Positions 12,464-22,813 of a stretch of 64,000 nucleotides of DNA are shown piece by piece (position 1 is the stretch's first letter; each line of letters starts with the position of its first letter). The DNA lies in the NCBI GenBank assembly GCA_964017065.1, contig OZ024784.1:3453152-3517151 (forward strand), written 5' to 3'. The notes below the pieces were generated by a model. It saw nothing but the letters and a program-made list of their open reading frames with translations. It was not told the origin of the DNA and did no database searches. A program made the translations under genes and the position numbers. Source of the stretch: Haliclona indistincta (taxonomy: Eukaryota > Porifera > Demospongiae > Haplosclerida > Chalinidae).

Positions 12464-15400
12464 CTTTCCTCCCCACACATAAGGAGCGTAGCGTTTTGGT
12501 GGTCCACAATTTCTCTTTGAGCGGCGTGGAGGAGTGGACGGATGAGTAACAGATGAGGGAGCCGGAGTAGTGCTCGTTGGAGTTCGAGTAGGAGGAGGAG
12601 TGGTAGGCACTGATGATGGAGTCGGATCTGATGTGGGCAATGGAATGTCCAGGTAGTCACCAGTGTCTTGATCATTAGAGTCACTACTGCTCTTGTGATG
12701 TGGTTGAATATGATCCACATGTCTGCGCACTGATCTGCCATCTTGTAGGAACACTCTGTATGATAGTGGTCCCAGACATCGAGTGATGTGACCTCTTAAC
12801 CATTTCGGACCATGACCAAAGTTCTTAACCAGGACAGGTTGCTTGACAGAGAATTGGCGAGAACGAGAGTGTTGGTCATGATGAAACTTCTGATGCTCCT
12901 GAGCTCGACGGACCCTTATTGAAATGTCAGGACGGACCATGTCCAGTAGTGATCTTGGTCGGCGAGACATCAGTAGCTCAGCTGGAGAGGTACCAGTAGA
13001 CGGATGAGGAGTCAGCCTGTAGGTTAGTAGGAAATTAGCAATTCGCGAGTCCAATGGTGATGAACTCTTCTTCATAGCTTGCTTGAATGTTTGTACAGCA
13101 CGTTCCACGAGTCCATTGGTCGAGGGATGATACGGAGAACTAGTTACATGGCGTATACCATTTCTAGTAGTGAATTCAGAAAACTCTGTGCTGGTAAAGG
13201 CTGAACCATTGTCCGTCACTAAGATCTCTGGTAGTCCATAAGCAGCAAAGACAGTTCGCATCTTGCTGATTGCAGCATTTGATGAGGTAGTTGGTACGAT
13301 GTGAACTTCTAGCCACTTGGAGTGAGCGTCAACCATGAGTAGAAACTGTTTACCCATGAACGGACCTGCGAAATCAGCATGAATTCTTGCCCAGGGACGT
13401 TCTGGCCATTCCCAAGGGTGAAGCGGAGCCCGGGCAGGCAGACGTTGATGATGTTGACATTCTTGACAGTGTCGAACTTTCTCTTCTAGCTCAGCATCCA
13501 TGTTAGGCCACCAGACATACGATCTTGCTAGTGCCTTGATTCTCGTCATTCCAGGATGAGTGTTGTGAAGAATGTCAATGATTTTCTCACGACCAGGAGG
13601 AGGAATCACTACTCTGTTTCCCCATAAGAGACAACCATCTTGAGTGCTGAGTTCGTCCTTTCGTCGGGAATAGGGAAGGAGGGTATCTTCAGTAACAGTA
13701 GGCCATCCCTGCAACACATAGCTGAGGACTTTAGAGATGAGTGGATCTTGAGAGGACCAACTCTTGATCTGAGATGCTGTCACTGGAGAAGAATTTAGGC
13801 ACTCTAGTAGAAGAACAGTGTCTGCAGGAATAGGAACATCCTCAGGAGTATCTGGTAGGGGTAGTCTGCTAAGACCATCAGCATTAGCTAGTTCAGCACC
13901 AGGTCTGTATGAAATAGAAAAAGAATAGGCACTTAGTGTGAGTGCCCACCGCTGGACTCTTGCTGAAGCCATACTAGGTATACCAGTAGTGTCACCAAAA
14001 ATGTACATGAGAGGTTTGTGGTCAGAGAATATTGTGAAGTGACGACCCAGGAGATATTGCCGAAACTTAGTAGCACCAAACACGATCGCTAGTCCCTCTT
14101 TATCCAGCTGGGAGTATTTCTTTTCAGCTGACGACAGCGATCTGGAGGCAAATGCAATGGGCTTTTCAGAACCATCCTCCATCAGATGAGATAGAACTGC
14201 ACCCACGCCATAGGAAGAGGCATCACAGGATAGTAACAGCTTCTGGTCTGGGCTGTAGTGAGAGAGAACAGGGTCAGATATTAACTGTTTCTTAATGAGT
14301 TCAAAAGCTTGTTGTTGTTCTCTACCCCAGGTCCAGGCAGTGTCCTTGTGGAGCAACTTGTAGAGAGGAGCAAGTGTAGTTGCAGTGTTCGGTAGGAACT
14401 TGCTGTAGTAGCTCACGAGACCCAGGAAGGATTTCAATTGAGAGATGTTGATGGGTGACGGAGCTTGAGAGATGGCTTTAACCTTGTCATCGGCTGGTTG
14501 AAGTCCCTTGCTAGACAACTTGTGACCTAGGTATTCAACCTCCGACATCATGAAATGGCACTTCTCCTTCTTCAGACGCATACCAGCTGACTTGAGCTTC
14601 CTTAGAACAGCTCCCAGGTTATCGAGATGCTCTGTTTCGGTCTTGCCTGTAACGAGGATATCGTCCAGGTAACTGCACACACCAGGAATGCCTTGTAGCA
14701 GAGTTTCCATGGTCTTCTGGAACACAGCTGGAGCGCAGGAGACACCAAATGGCAGTCGGTTATACTGAAAAAGACCTCGACTTGTGTTGATAGTGGTGTA
14801 TTTCTTTGATTCTTCATCAAGGTGTAGCTGCTGATACGCATGAGCGAGATCTAACTTGGAAAACGATTCTCCACCAGACAAATTTGCAAAGAGATCCTCA
14901 ATCTTGGGAAGAGGGTAAACATCTGGCGTAGCTTCACGATTCAGTGTTATCCTGTAGTCTCCACAAATCCTCACAGAATTGTCTCGTTTCAGTACTGGGA
15001 CTATCGGAGCTGCCCAATCAGAGTAAGGTACCGGCTCGATGACACCAGTATCTTGCAAACGCTGTAATTCTGCTTCAACTTTGGAACGCATGGAATAGGG
15101 AACCTGGCGCGGCTTGTAGAAGTGTGGCTTGGCATCAGGCTTGACATGGATGTGAACCTTGACATCTTTAAGTGAACCCAGTTCATCTTTGAACACCTCG
15201 GTGTGTTCCTCGAGCAGCTGATCCAATCGCTTCTGGGATGCTTGACGAATAGTGTTCAACTGTTTCCAGTCCAGTACGATATGTTTTAACCAATCTCGTC
15301 CCAGAAGTGTAGGACCATTGAACTTGAGTACCTGCAGGGTAAGCTGCTTCTCCTGCTTCTTGTATTGAACAGATACTGTTATTTCACCACAAACAACCAG

Positions 15401-16447
15401 ATTCTCACCAGAGTATGTGCGGAGAAGAGCTTGGGAGGGCTTGAGAGGAGGACGTTCATCTTTAGACCAGGTCGACAGATAAGTAGATTCACTGATGACT
15501 GAAAGTGCTGCTCCAGTGTCCACCTCCATAGCCACGGGCTTGCCTTGAACAGTGATGGAGACGACAATAGGGGAGTCCTTCCGCTCATGTAACTGGAAAC
15601 AACTGTATTCCAGGTCAGACTGCGGCTTCTGCTGTCCTTTCGGTTGTGCTGCATCGTCTGCTCGGTCATCAGAGAGAGCGTTAGTAGGGTTGCTAGCACC
15701 AGCTTGTTGTTTACCACCACGTCCGCGATTCTTGACGCGTAGTCTTGATCTGCAGACGCGAGCAATGTGTCCCTTCTTGCCACAATACCGGCAGTCGGCG
15801 GTCTTGAAACGACAACTTGAAGACGAGTGTGCACCACCACAGCGATAACATTCCGTCGGCAGCTTGCTCGGCTTCTTAGCAGGAACGCGGTGTATGTCGG
15901 CAGGAGGGGGCTTCTCGGAAGAGAGGGCTTGCGTACTCTGGTCGGCCAACTCAATGGACTGACAAATAGTGAATGCCTTATCATAGGTGAGGTTCTCTTC
16001 GGTCAGTAGACGTCGCTGAATTCTGGCGTCATTAATTCCGCATAGGAGACGGTCGCACAGCATCTGGTTGAGAGCTTCTGCAGAACCAAACGCACAGTCT
16101 ACTGCCAGCTTCTTCAGTTCTGAGACATACTTAGAGACAGACTCGTTGGGGTTTCGAACTCGGCTATTAAACTTGAACCGGTGGACTGCGGCAGATTTCT
16201 TGGGGTTGTAGTGTCCAGATAGTAAATCCACCAGCTCCGTGAACGTCTTGTCTTTCACTGTCAGCGGCGCGACAAGGCTACTGAGCAACCTGAAGGTTTC
16301 TGGTCCTGCCACGCTCAGTAGAATAGCACGTTGCTTAGCTGCATCCTCCACATCATTGGCTTCGAAGTAGAACTTCAGTCTCTGGCTGTACGTTAACCAG
16401 TCTTCTTTGGTAGGGTCGAACTCTCCTACTGCCCCATGAAGAGCCAT
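12461..16447 (-). CDS. Gag-Pol polyprotein, Ty3/gypsy
   Basis: A single frame of 1328 residues; I start at the ATG at 16447 (MALHGAVGEF) because codons further upstream lie inside the LTR. In order: Gag with two zinc knuckles (CX2CX3HX4C near residue 200, CX2CX4HX4C near 219); aspartic protease with DTGA near 310; reverse transcriptase with YLDD near 593; RNase H from about 738 (SCDASSYGVG); integrase with an HHCC zinc domain (about 961-997) and catalytic D1024, D1079, E1115; then a GPY/F-like segment (RVFLQDGRSVRRHVDHIQ) and a Pro/Thr/Ser-rich basic end. No chromodomain is seen. Gag and Pol are fused without a frameshift. All catalytic motifs are present, so it may be active. Confidence 0.95.
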   Translation of the reverse strand: MALHGAVGEFDPTKEDWLTYSQRLKFYFEANDVEDAAKQRAILLSVAGPETFRLLSSLVAPLTVKDKTFTELVDLLSGHYNPKKSAAVHRFKFNSRVRNPNESVSKYVSELKKLAVDCAFGSAEALNQMLCDRLLCGINDARIQRRLLTEENLTYDKAFTICQSIELADQSTQALSSEKPPPADIHRVPAKKPSKLPTECYRCGGAHSSSSCRFKTADCRYCGKKGHIARVCRSRLRVKNRGRGGKQQAGASNPTNALSDDRADDAAQPKGQQKPQSDLEYSCFQLHERKDSPIVVSITVQGKPVAMEVDTGAALSVISESTYLSTWSKDERPPLKPSQALLRTYSGENLVVCGEITVSVQYKKQEKQLTLQVLKFNGPTLLGRDWLKHIVLDWKQLNTIRQASQKRLDQLLEEHTEVFKDELGSLKDVKVHIHVKPDAKPHFYKPRQVPYSMRSKVEAELQRLQDTGVIEPVPYSDWAAPIVPVLKRDNSVRICGDYRITLNREATPDVYPLPKIEDLFANLSGGESFSKLDLAHAYQQLHLDEESKKYTTINTSRGLFQYNRLPFGVSCAPAVFQKTMETLLQGIPGVCSYLDDILVTGKTETEHLDNLGAVLRKLKSAGMRLKKEKCHFMMSEVEYLGHKLSSKGLQPADDKVKAISQAPSPINISQLKSFLGLVSYYSKFLPNTATTLAPLYKLLHKDTAWTWGREQQQAFELIKKQLISDPVLSHYSPDQKLLLSCDASSYGVGAVLSHLMEDGSEKPIAFASRSLSSAEKKYSQLDKEGLAIVFGATKFRQYLLGRHFTIFSDHKPLMYIFGDTTGIPSMASARVQRWALTLSAYSFSISYRPGAELANADGLSRLPLPDTPEDVPIPADTVLLLECLNSSPVTASQIKSWSSQDPLISKVLSYVLQGWPTVTEDTLLPYSRRKDELSTQDGCLLWGNRVVIPPPGREKIIDILHNTHPGMTRIKALARSYVWWPNMDAELEEKVRHCQECQHHQRLPARAPLHPWEWPERPWARIHADFAGPFMGKQFLLMVDAHSKWLEVHIVPTTSSNAAISKMRTVFAAYGLPEILVTDNGSAFTSTEFSEFTTRNGIRHVTSSPYHPSTNGLVERAVQTFKQAMKKSSSPLDSRIANFLLTYRLTPHPSTGTSPAELLMSRRPRSLLDMVRPDISIRVRRAQEHQKFHHDQHSRSRQFSVKQPVLVKNFGHGPKWLRGHITRCLGPLSYRVFLQDGRSVRRHVDHIQPHHKSSSDSNDQDTGDYLDIPLPTSDPTPSSVPTTPPPTRTPTSTTPAPSSVTHPSTPPRRSKRNCGPPKRYAPYVWGGK

Positions 16448-16461
16448 CCTCGTCGCCAAAA

Positions 16462-16670
16462 TGTGATATCTCAAGAACTTTATTAGAATCAGGATGGCAA
16501 TGAGCAATGATGTGATCAGCTGAGAATACTACTAACAGAACTGAGAATACAACAACCAACACATGACCTAACACAGACTTAAATAGAACCAGAGAGGTGA
16601 CTGTGCATGAGGTGACAGTGTGTCTGTGATATTGTTCTGAATTTACAAGAGGTACAACAAGGTCATGTCA
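16462..16670 (-). repeat. 5' LTR of the gypsy element
   Basis: 209 bases, the same sequence as the LTR at 12255-12463 as far as can be read. The + side flank TTCGC at 16671 resumes the receptor stalk exon. Confidence 0.93.
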
Positions 16671-17492
16671 TTCGCCATCACAATTATCCAACAGTGAGTA
16701 CTTACAGTCTAATCATCTAATATCCGATTTCATCATCTTATAATGTCAACACAGATTCAGAAACCTGATAAAACTAACAATGTCTCTATTGCTCAGGTGC
16801 TGCTGATGTTAGTATTTTAGCTGTCTTCGGTACTGTTGTTGCTGTTCTTATCATTATTGCTCTTGGAACAACCCTGACACTTGTTGTTGTGCTGATAAGG
16901 CACAAAACACACACACAAAGTGAGTTCTATACAACTGTATTGATCATTTGCAAGTTTCTCTTCATTAGAAGACACGGATGAGAAGTCTCAAGGAAGAAGC
17001 AGTACTGTCATCCCCACCAACCCTAATCCTGTGTATGGATGCTTGCCAGACAATGAAGCAGAGATTCTGGTTGATATGAATGTTGCCTATGAAGGATCTA
17101 AAGCTCTTTCTAACATTGAACCAGTCTATGATACAGTGGACACTGAACCGGATTACGATATAGTGAACACTATTTCCATGGTTTCCACCCCATGATGAAA
17201 TGTTTATTGATCTGGCTCTGTGATTGAACTGATAAAGTGTTTGTCATCTTTTGCAGTAATTTAATAGACTAGTGTAGTGCTGGTCGTCACAGTGAAGCTT
17301 GCTTGTTCAAAGAGTACTGATACTAGCTTCAATCCAATAATGTTTACTGGTTGCATTTGATCACCGATTTGAAATGATCACCGATTTGATCATTTCACCG
17401 ATTTACACTAAACAGTGAATCTGCGTGCACTCCTTTTGCAAGTAGCTTGATTGGTGACAGGTATAACTTCCGTGTACAAGTGTAGCTAATGT

Positions 17493-18131
17493 TTTAAGAC
17501 TGCCGTTAAAAGCTATTTTCAAATTCCTCTTCTCCTCCTCTGTATTGGAGGAGGACCGAGGAACGGTGGTGGACTGGTGTGGGCTTACAATACTAAAGCA
17601 TACTTTAGGGTGTACTACTGTAACACCACTGGAGTAGGTACCACTTCTGTACCATTTCTTATTGGTTTTCTCTTGCTTCCTCCTCCATTGGCATTCCTCA
17701 TGTTGCTCCCAGCATATATCGTTGGCGAGATGTAGATTGGAATGTGTCTTGTAACAGTTGTTGAACTGGCTTCCAGTGGGTGCACTGCAGTCAAAGATTG
17801 GTCTCAGAAACTCACTGTTCCTTCTATTCCCTGGGTGTTATCTGCTAGGAGCTCTCTTTTTCTTCTTTATCTTCCTTTTCCTCTGTTTTTTTCAAGAAGG
17901 ATCAGCAGAGGAGCTCTAGTCGTGTCAGTATGACAATACCAGAGAAACAAGGACTCCTTTCAGATAGTGATGAAGAAAAAGAGTAAAGGGGGAAAGGGAA
18001 AATGTTGAAGACCCAGGGCCTGAAGAGAGTATGCTTGACTGGGGTATTCGAATAAGACGAGAGGATCACACAGTACAACACCTCGCAGCACGACGCATTG
18101 GTAGTATGGTTGTGTACTCACCAATTTCATG
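17493..18131 (+). pseudogene. Spinster-like MFS relic 1 (3' half)
   Basis: Begins KTAVKSYFQIPLLLLCIGGG-like with frame breaks, then a transmembrane-type segment LLLPPPLAFLMLLPAYIVGE; then GAG ATG TAG where the intact gene has TGG, then VPVGALQSKIGLRNSLF, a hydrophobic segment, and the cytoplasmic end MTIPEKQGLLSDSDEE with an early stop (GAGTAA). Similar to but clearly distinct from the intact transporter at 20391, so it derives from another paralogue. Preceded by repeated GATCACCGATTT blocks (17359-17405). Confidence 0.7.
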
Positions 18132-18560
18132 ACTCAATCAATGAATGTCTGAATTATTATTTGTTTTATGTTTTTTTAAGTATTTTTGTGAAAGTTAATT
18201 TAACTCAAGTAAACTAGTGACCTATTACGATGCAGTTTAGTTGAAAGTCACAATATTGGGTACACTGAAAGTTCACTTGGTCATCAATGGGTCTGAAAAA
18301 TAAGCAAAGTTGTGTACATATAACCTGGCATTTACTTTAAGAAACTCTCATATACTAAATTTCCCAGTGATCAAACAAAAACTGTGTACCTGAAGCTGCA
18401 TCGATGAATAATAATAGTCCCTATACTTGTTACTGACTACTACCATATTTAATACCAGTATACTATATTTTTTTAATTCAATGCTGTGGTCATCTATAAC
18501 AGAGTAGTGGAACCTGTTAGTTACTGCTGATAATCAAGATAGCTAGCTGTTCACACTGCA
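18132..18560. other. Receptor upstream region, short form
   Basis: No gene is recognised. It contains a remnant AACTGTGTACCTGAAGCTGC of the type-B tail, and from about 18500 the block GTGGAACCTGTTAGTTACTG that precedes every receptor copy. The same form of spacer precedes copies 7 and 11. Confidence 0.5.
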
Positions 18561-19953
18561 ATGAAGAGTGTTTTGGTAATAGTTTGCTTGATTGCTGTTG
18601 GGAAAATGTCCGATGGTAAGCTACTGTAGCTAGCTTATTATTTTATTTGTTACTGCTAATAATTATTTATTTGATAGGAGCATGTTCTGTTCCTTTCATG
18701 ATTGGAAGCTTTGGTGATTGCTCTGCAAGGTAAACTCAACACATTTACAATAATTATATTTCTCTTCTACATGTAGCTCAGTGGCACTAACCTATTTCAA
18801 TGACTCTATTAACATCCCAGCATGCCGGTTGTTTGGTGATTTGGATTTCAACTCTACTAATTCTACCAACTCATGGCCTGATATAACAGATACTTGTATT
18901 CAACAGTTAGAGATTGACATTAGAGGGCTCTTGTATCGTTCCACTGTCAGAGGACCAGGCCAACCACTATCAGCAGCACTGTGTCAGATATATGAACTAA
19001 CTATGCAATGCAGAATGGATTGCTTACTAACCTTTCACTTCTCTAGTGGTTCTATAGATTATTTTGGCTATATTCATCTAAGAGCCATTAGCTGCAATGA
19101 AACACTGTTCAACACAAGTATTGACACCATATTCAACAATGCAAACAATATCCAACCCAGTTTTGTACCAAGAGAATTTGTCAAAGGTAAATTATCCTTT
19201 ACTCATTTCTCTCTAGTTTTCTCTTACCTATTATAGTATCTATGACAGTACCAGTATCTACTACCATCATCCCAATACTGTCATCTTCCAATATCATGCC
19301 TTCAGCTATCTCTTCTTCATCCACCTTCATCACTGTTCTTACAACTAACCAGTTGGTTATTCATTCAAAAATTTCTACAACACTATCCACCACCACTTCT
19401 GTACAAAACTTCACTTCCTCAACTGTTCCTTCATCATCACAATTAACCAACAGTGAGTACTTGCAGTCTAATCATCTAATATCCAATTTCATCATCTTAA
19501 ATGTCAACATAGATTCAGAAACCTGATAAAACTAACAATGTATCTATTGCTCAGGTGGTACTGATGTTAGTATTTTAGCTGTCTTCAGTACTATTGTTGC
19601 TGTTCTTATCATTATTTCTCTTGGAACAACCCTGACACTTGTTGTTGTGCTGATAAGGCACAAAACACACACACAAAGTGAGTTCTATACAACTGTATTG
19701 ATCAATTGCAAGTTTCTCTTCATTAGAAGACACGGATGAGAAGTCTCAAGGAAGAAGCAGTGCAGTCATCCCCACCAACCCCAATCCTGTGTATGGGTGC
19801 TTGCCAGACAATGAAGCAGAGATTCTGGTTGATACAAATGTTGCCTATGAAGGATCTAAAGCTCTTTTTAACATTGAACCAGTCTATGATACAGTGGACA
19901 CTGAACCGAATTACGATATAGTGAACACCATTTCCATGGTTTCCACCCTATAA
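18561..19953 (+). CDS. Tyrosine-tail receptor copy 2 (intact, 360 aa)
   Basis: Exons: 18561-18615, 18678-18729, 18777-19186, 19237-19452, 19555-19677, 19727-19953 (TAA); all junctions GT-AG and in phase. Signal peptide MKSVLVIVCLIAVGKMS; ectodomain with eight cysteines (two in exon 2, six in exon 3) and sequons including NDS, NSTNST, NIT, NET and NTS; a 72-residue Ser/Thr-rich stalk; a helix ILAVFSTIVAVLIIISLG and following hydrophobics; basic stop-transfer RHK; a 75-residue tail with NPVY, AYEG, VYDTV and NYDIV. The architecture suggests a type I surface receptor signalling through phosphotyrosine adaptors (NPxY suits PTB domains, YxxV suits SH2 domains); the ligand is unknown. Family not recognised. 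Transcribed toward the transporter gene 438 bases downstream. Confidence 0.85.
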
Positions 19954-20390
19954 TGACATGTTTATTGATCTGGCTCTGTGATTGAACTGATAAAGTGTTT
20001 GTCATCTTTTGCAGTTATTAATAGACTAGTGTAGTGCTGGTCGTCACAGTGAAGCTTGCTTGTTCAAAGAGTACTGATACTAGCTTCAATCCAATAATGT
20101 TTACTGGTTGCATTTATTTTTATCGCAACAGAACAATACCATTAACCCAAACTTGGAGGTAAAATTTATTTTCCCTTGTCAAGTACATGTAGATAAAGGA
20201 GTAATTGTGTAAAGGATGTTTATTAGATAAATATTCTGCAAATCTTGCTCTGAACTCAGTGGTCAGTATGTAGTAACATGCAAACTTTTGCATTTATAAT
20301 TGCACTAACATGTATGGGTCTGCATTTGCTTTGCTGTGCACAAAAATGTGGGCGTGGCTCAGTTGAACATGTGATTCCGCTCGAGATTCA
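19954..20390. other. Spacer between receptor copy 2 and transporter gene
   Basis: The first ~150 bases are the receptor 3' flank shared with other copies (TGACATGTTTATTGATCTGG onward). The remainder is unique and presumably holds the transporter promoter; no TATA box was identified. Confidence 0.4.
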
Positions 20391-22165
20391 ATGGAGACTA
20401 GTACTGTGGTGAAAGCTGCTGGAGAGAATGACGAGAAATCCAGTCAGAGCTCGTCAACAGTGTACAAGCTATACGTGTTGGCTGTGATGATGTCGTTGTA
20501 CCTAATAAATCAAATGGATCGGTTTGTGTTAGGGATTGGCAGTCGAGAAATCACGAATGAGCTGCAGTTTGGAGACATGACTTGCCATCCAAACTTGACT
20601 TTGACTGGAGGGAACGAGACGTGCCAAGACGATTGCAGTTCCCTTCGTGATAACATCACGTGAGCTCAAAATCACCATGCATGCTTGTTTTTCAAATGCT
20701 AACTAAACCTTGTGTTTACAGATGCTTAGAACACAATGATTGCTTGTGGACATATTCTGCAACTGGACTAGAGTACCAGTTTTTAGCAGGTCCTGCATTC
20801 ACACTGTTCTTCACTATATGTGCTCTCCCAATGGGCTTTATTGCAACATTTCCATTCGTACGTCGCAAGATTGTGCTCAGTATATTTGTGGTACTGTGGA
20901 GCTCAATGGCTCTTGCTGCTGGGTTTACCAAGGCTTTCTGGCAGCTGCTGCTTGCTAGGATAGGACTGGGAATATTGTGAGCAGATACCTCATTCTGCTT
21001 TCACAAGTTTATTGTTTTTCTCCTCTTCTTTAGTGAGTCAGGATGTACTGCATTTGCGACAGGTATCATATCAGACTACTTCAGTGAGGTATAAAACACC
21101 CACACACCTATAACAGACTATTTGTTTTGTTTTGTTATCTCAGAGTTCGCGTGGTGGAGCACTTGCTTTCTACAATCTGGGACTGTACACTGGTTATAGT
21201 CTGGCGTTTGTGTTTAACTTCATTGTTGAGAATTTGAACTGGCGTTGGGCATTCCGAGTTGCTTCCATTCCCGGGATAGTGCTAGGTGTGGTGGTGATGA
21301 TATCTGTGAAAGAACCACAAAGAAAAGGAAAAATGGTGAGAATCAGGGAAGCACATGTGTCAAGTGCTATAGAGTCTCTCTTCTTTTGTAGCAACAATCT
21401 ATAAAACCAATGACTGTACTGCGCAACATTCTTCAAAGCTACGTCCAGGTTCCTCTTCTCTTGTTGTGTGTAGGAGGAGGCTTGAGGAGAGGTGGACTAC
21501 TGGTATGGGTATACAACGTGAAGGCATACTTCCAGACCTACTACTGTGATGGTGAAGGTGTAGGTGTGTTTCTCTCGTGGGTACCGCTGATCGGTGGTAG
21601 TGCGGGAGCTATCCTTGGAGGTGTGATTTCGGATCGGTTAGCTATTCGATGGGGCAAGATGACTCGCCCATGTGTACTGATATTCAGTCAAGTGAGCAAG
21701 TTATTTTACGCTCTTAGAATTTATGTTTCCTTGTTGACACAGCTTCTAGCTATACCGTTTCTTGTTGGTGTTCTGCATCTACCCCCACCCTGGGCATTTC
21801 TCATGCTGCTTCCGGCCTACCTAATAGGAGAGATGTGGATTGGAGTGTGTTATGCTACTGTGTTAGATCAAGTACCACATGGACTGGTGTCTAGTGCTGT
21901 TGTGTTGTGGTTGTTCATTAACAATAATATTGGAGGAGCTGTCACATTACTAGTGCCTGTTGTGGATAGATATGTTGGACTCAGATACTCACTTCTCATC
22001 CTTTTCCCTGGATGCTACTTGATGGCAACTGTATTTTTCTCAGCTACCCTGTTCACTCTCTGCTGTCGAGCTGCTTGGAGGAGACGAGGACCAGAAACCA
22101 AAATGCTAATTTCAGAACCGAACCTTAAGTCTCAATATGCAAGTATCAATCAAGATCAGCAATGA
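20391..22165 (+). CDS. Spinster-like major facilitator transporter (497 aa, intact)
   Basis: Exons: 20391-20659, 20722-20976, 21034-21088, 21144-21335, 21392-21691, 21743-22165; all GT-AG, with in-phase joins giving 497 residues. TM1 ends in NQMDRFVLGIG, matching the MDRF signature of spinster (Spns) transporters. A Cys-rich, N-glycosylated lumenal loop follows (CHPNLTLTGGNETCQDDCSS, then CLEHNDCLW). Later: RRKIVLSIFVVLWSS, the FYNLGLYTGYSLAF helix, NWRWAFRVASIPG, and the loop DRLAIRWGK. About twelve hydrophobic segments and a short hydrophilic C terminus. Spns proteins export lysolipids, sphingosine phosphate or sugars from lysosomes or the plasma membrane; the substrate cannot be read here. 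The last intron is 51 bases and in frame, so its retention adds 17 residues without a stop. It is the only intact member among seven transporter loci in the window. Confidence 0.88.
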
Positions 22166-22359
22166 TCTCAAAACACATTACTACTGCCAAACCATTTTGT
22201 TTATAAAAATGATGAAAAGAAATTGCTTTACTAAACTGTTCATAAAATTTTTATTGTATAAAAATTTATTTATTGTGTAAAAATTCTTGCGAATTGTGTA
22301 CATGAGTCATTGTCTCTGAAGGCAAGCACACCACCATGATTCTGCCACTGCTGTGGGCC

Positions 22360-22475
22360 ACTTAGTCCTACTGTGTGCACCTACTGTGTGCACTTGAACT
22401 TGATTATGATACAGTAGAGACTGCATTGATACCATTGTGTCAATGTATAGAAAAAGTGGTTTGTAGATCAAGTAT
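22360..22475 (+). pseudogene. Type-B receptor tail relic 2
   Basis: A short piece: a duplicated CTACTGTGTGCAC, then CTTGAACTTGATTATGATAC (LELDYDTVET...) ending with GTAGATCAAGTATAA. Upstream parts are missing, replaced by transporter 3' sequence. Confidence 0.45.
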
Positions 22476-22813
22476 AAAAGTAGTGGTTGAAACGTGCTAA
22501 CCAGAAAACTATTTTGATAAAAAATTTGAATTGATGAGATGAAAGAGATTGAACACATCGTTGCATTGTATTACATGTAATGACACACTAACTATGTGAT
22601 ACATGAACTAATCAAACATATATTATAATTATCTGCTTGTTAGTATAGTCTAAAACTGACTGATCACATGTTTGTTTACAGTGCAGAAGGTTTTGTTACA
22701 GTTGATAAGCAGTACAGTGTTGGCTTCATCACTACTGTAGTCGTCTATAGTACAGAGTAGTGGAACCTGTTAGTTGCTGCTGATAATCAAGATAGCTAGC
22801 TGTTCACACTGTA

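Larger units (their letters stand above)
12255..16670 (-). mobile_element. Complete Ty3/gypsy LTR retrotransposon, recent insertion
   Basis: Two 209-base LTRs (12255-12463 and 16462-16670) begin TG, end CA and look identical by eye. The element is flanked by the 5-base duplication TTCGC (12250-12254 and 16671-16675). On the minus strand the 5' LTR is followed by only 14 bases (TTTTGGCGACGAGG) before the gag ATG, so any primer-binding site must lie in or overlap this stretch; I could not assign the tRNA. A purine tract GGGGAGGAAAG (12464-12474) immediately precedes the 3' LTR and overlaps the last codons. One open gag-pol frame is intact. Total length is 4416 bases. Confidence 0.96.
11406..17195 (+). 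pseudogene. Tyrosine-tail receptor copy 1, split by a gypsy element
   Basis: Exons: 11406-11460 signal peptide (MKSVLVIVCLIAVG...), 11510-11561, 11609-12018 ectodomain, 12069-12254 plus 16676-16693 stalk, 16797-16919 transmembrane, 16969-17195 tail ending TGA. All introns are GT-AG; intron 3 is 50 bases. Without the insertion the frame would be open for 356 residues (the stalk lacks four residues compared with the other copies). A 4416-base Ty3/gypsy element lies in the stalk exon in antisense orientation with a 5-base duplication TTCGC. Read through, the exon would end soon after entering the LTR, so at most a soluble ectodomain is made. The tail keeps NPVY, AYEG, VYDTV and DYDIV. The insertion must be recent, since no other damage has accumulated. 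Confidence 0.85.

Noticed and set aside
16448..16507. Longer gag-pol start within the LTR
   Set aside because: The extra residues are LTR-encoded and have no ATG; the first ATG after the LTR, at 16447, begins a Gag-like sequence.
16893..17186. Canonical ITAM in the receptor tail
   Set aside because: The two YxxV sites are nine residues apart (VYDTVDTEPDYDIV), shorter than the ITAM spacing; described only as phosphotyrosine-type motifs.
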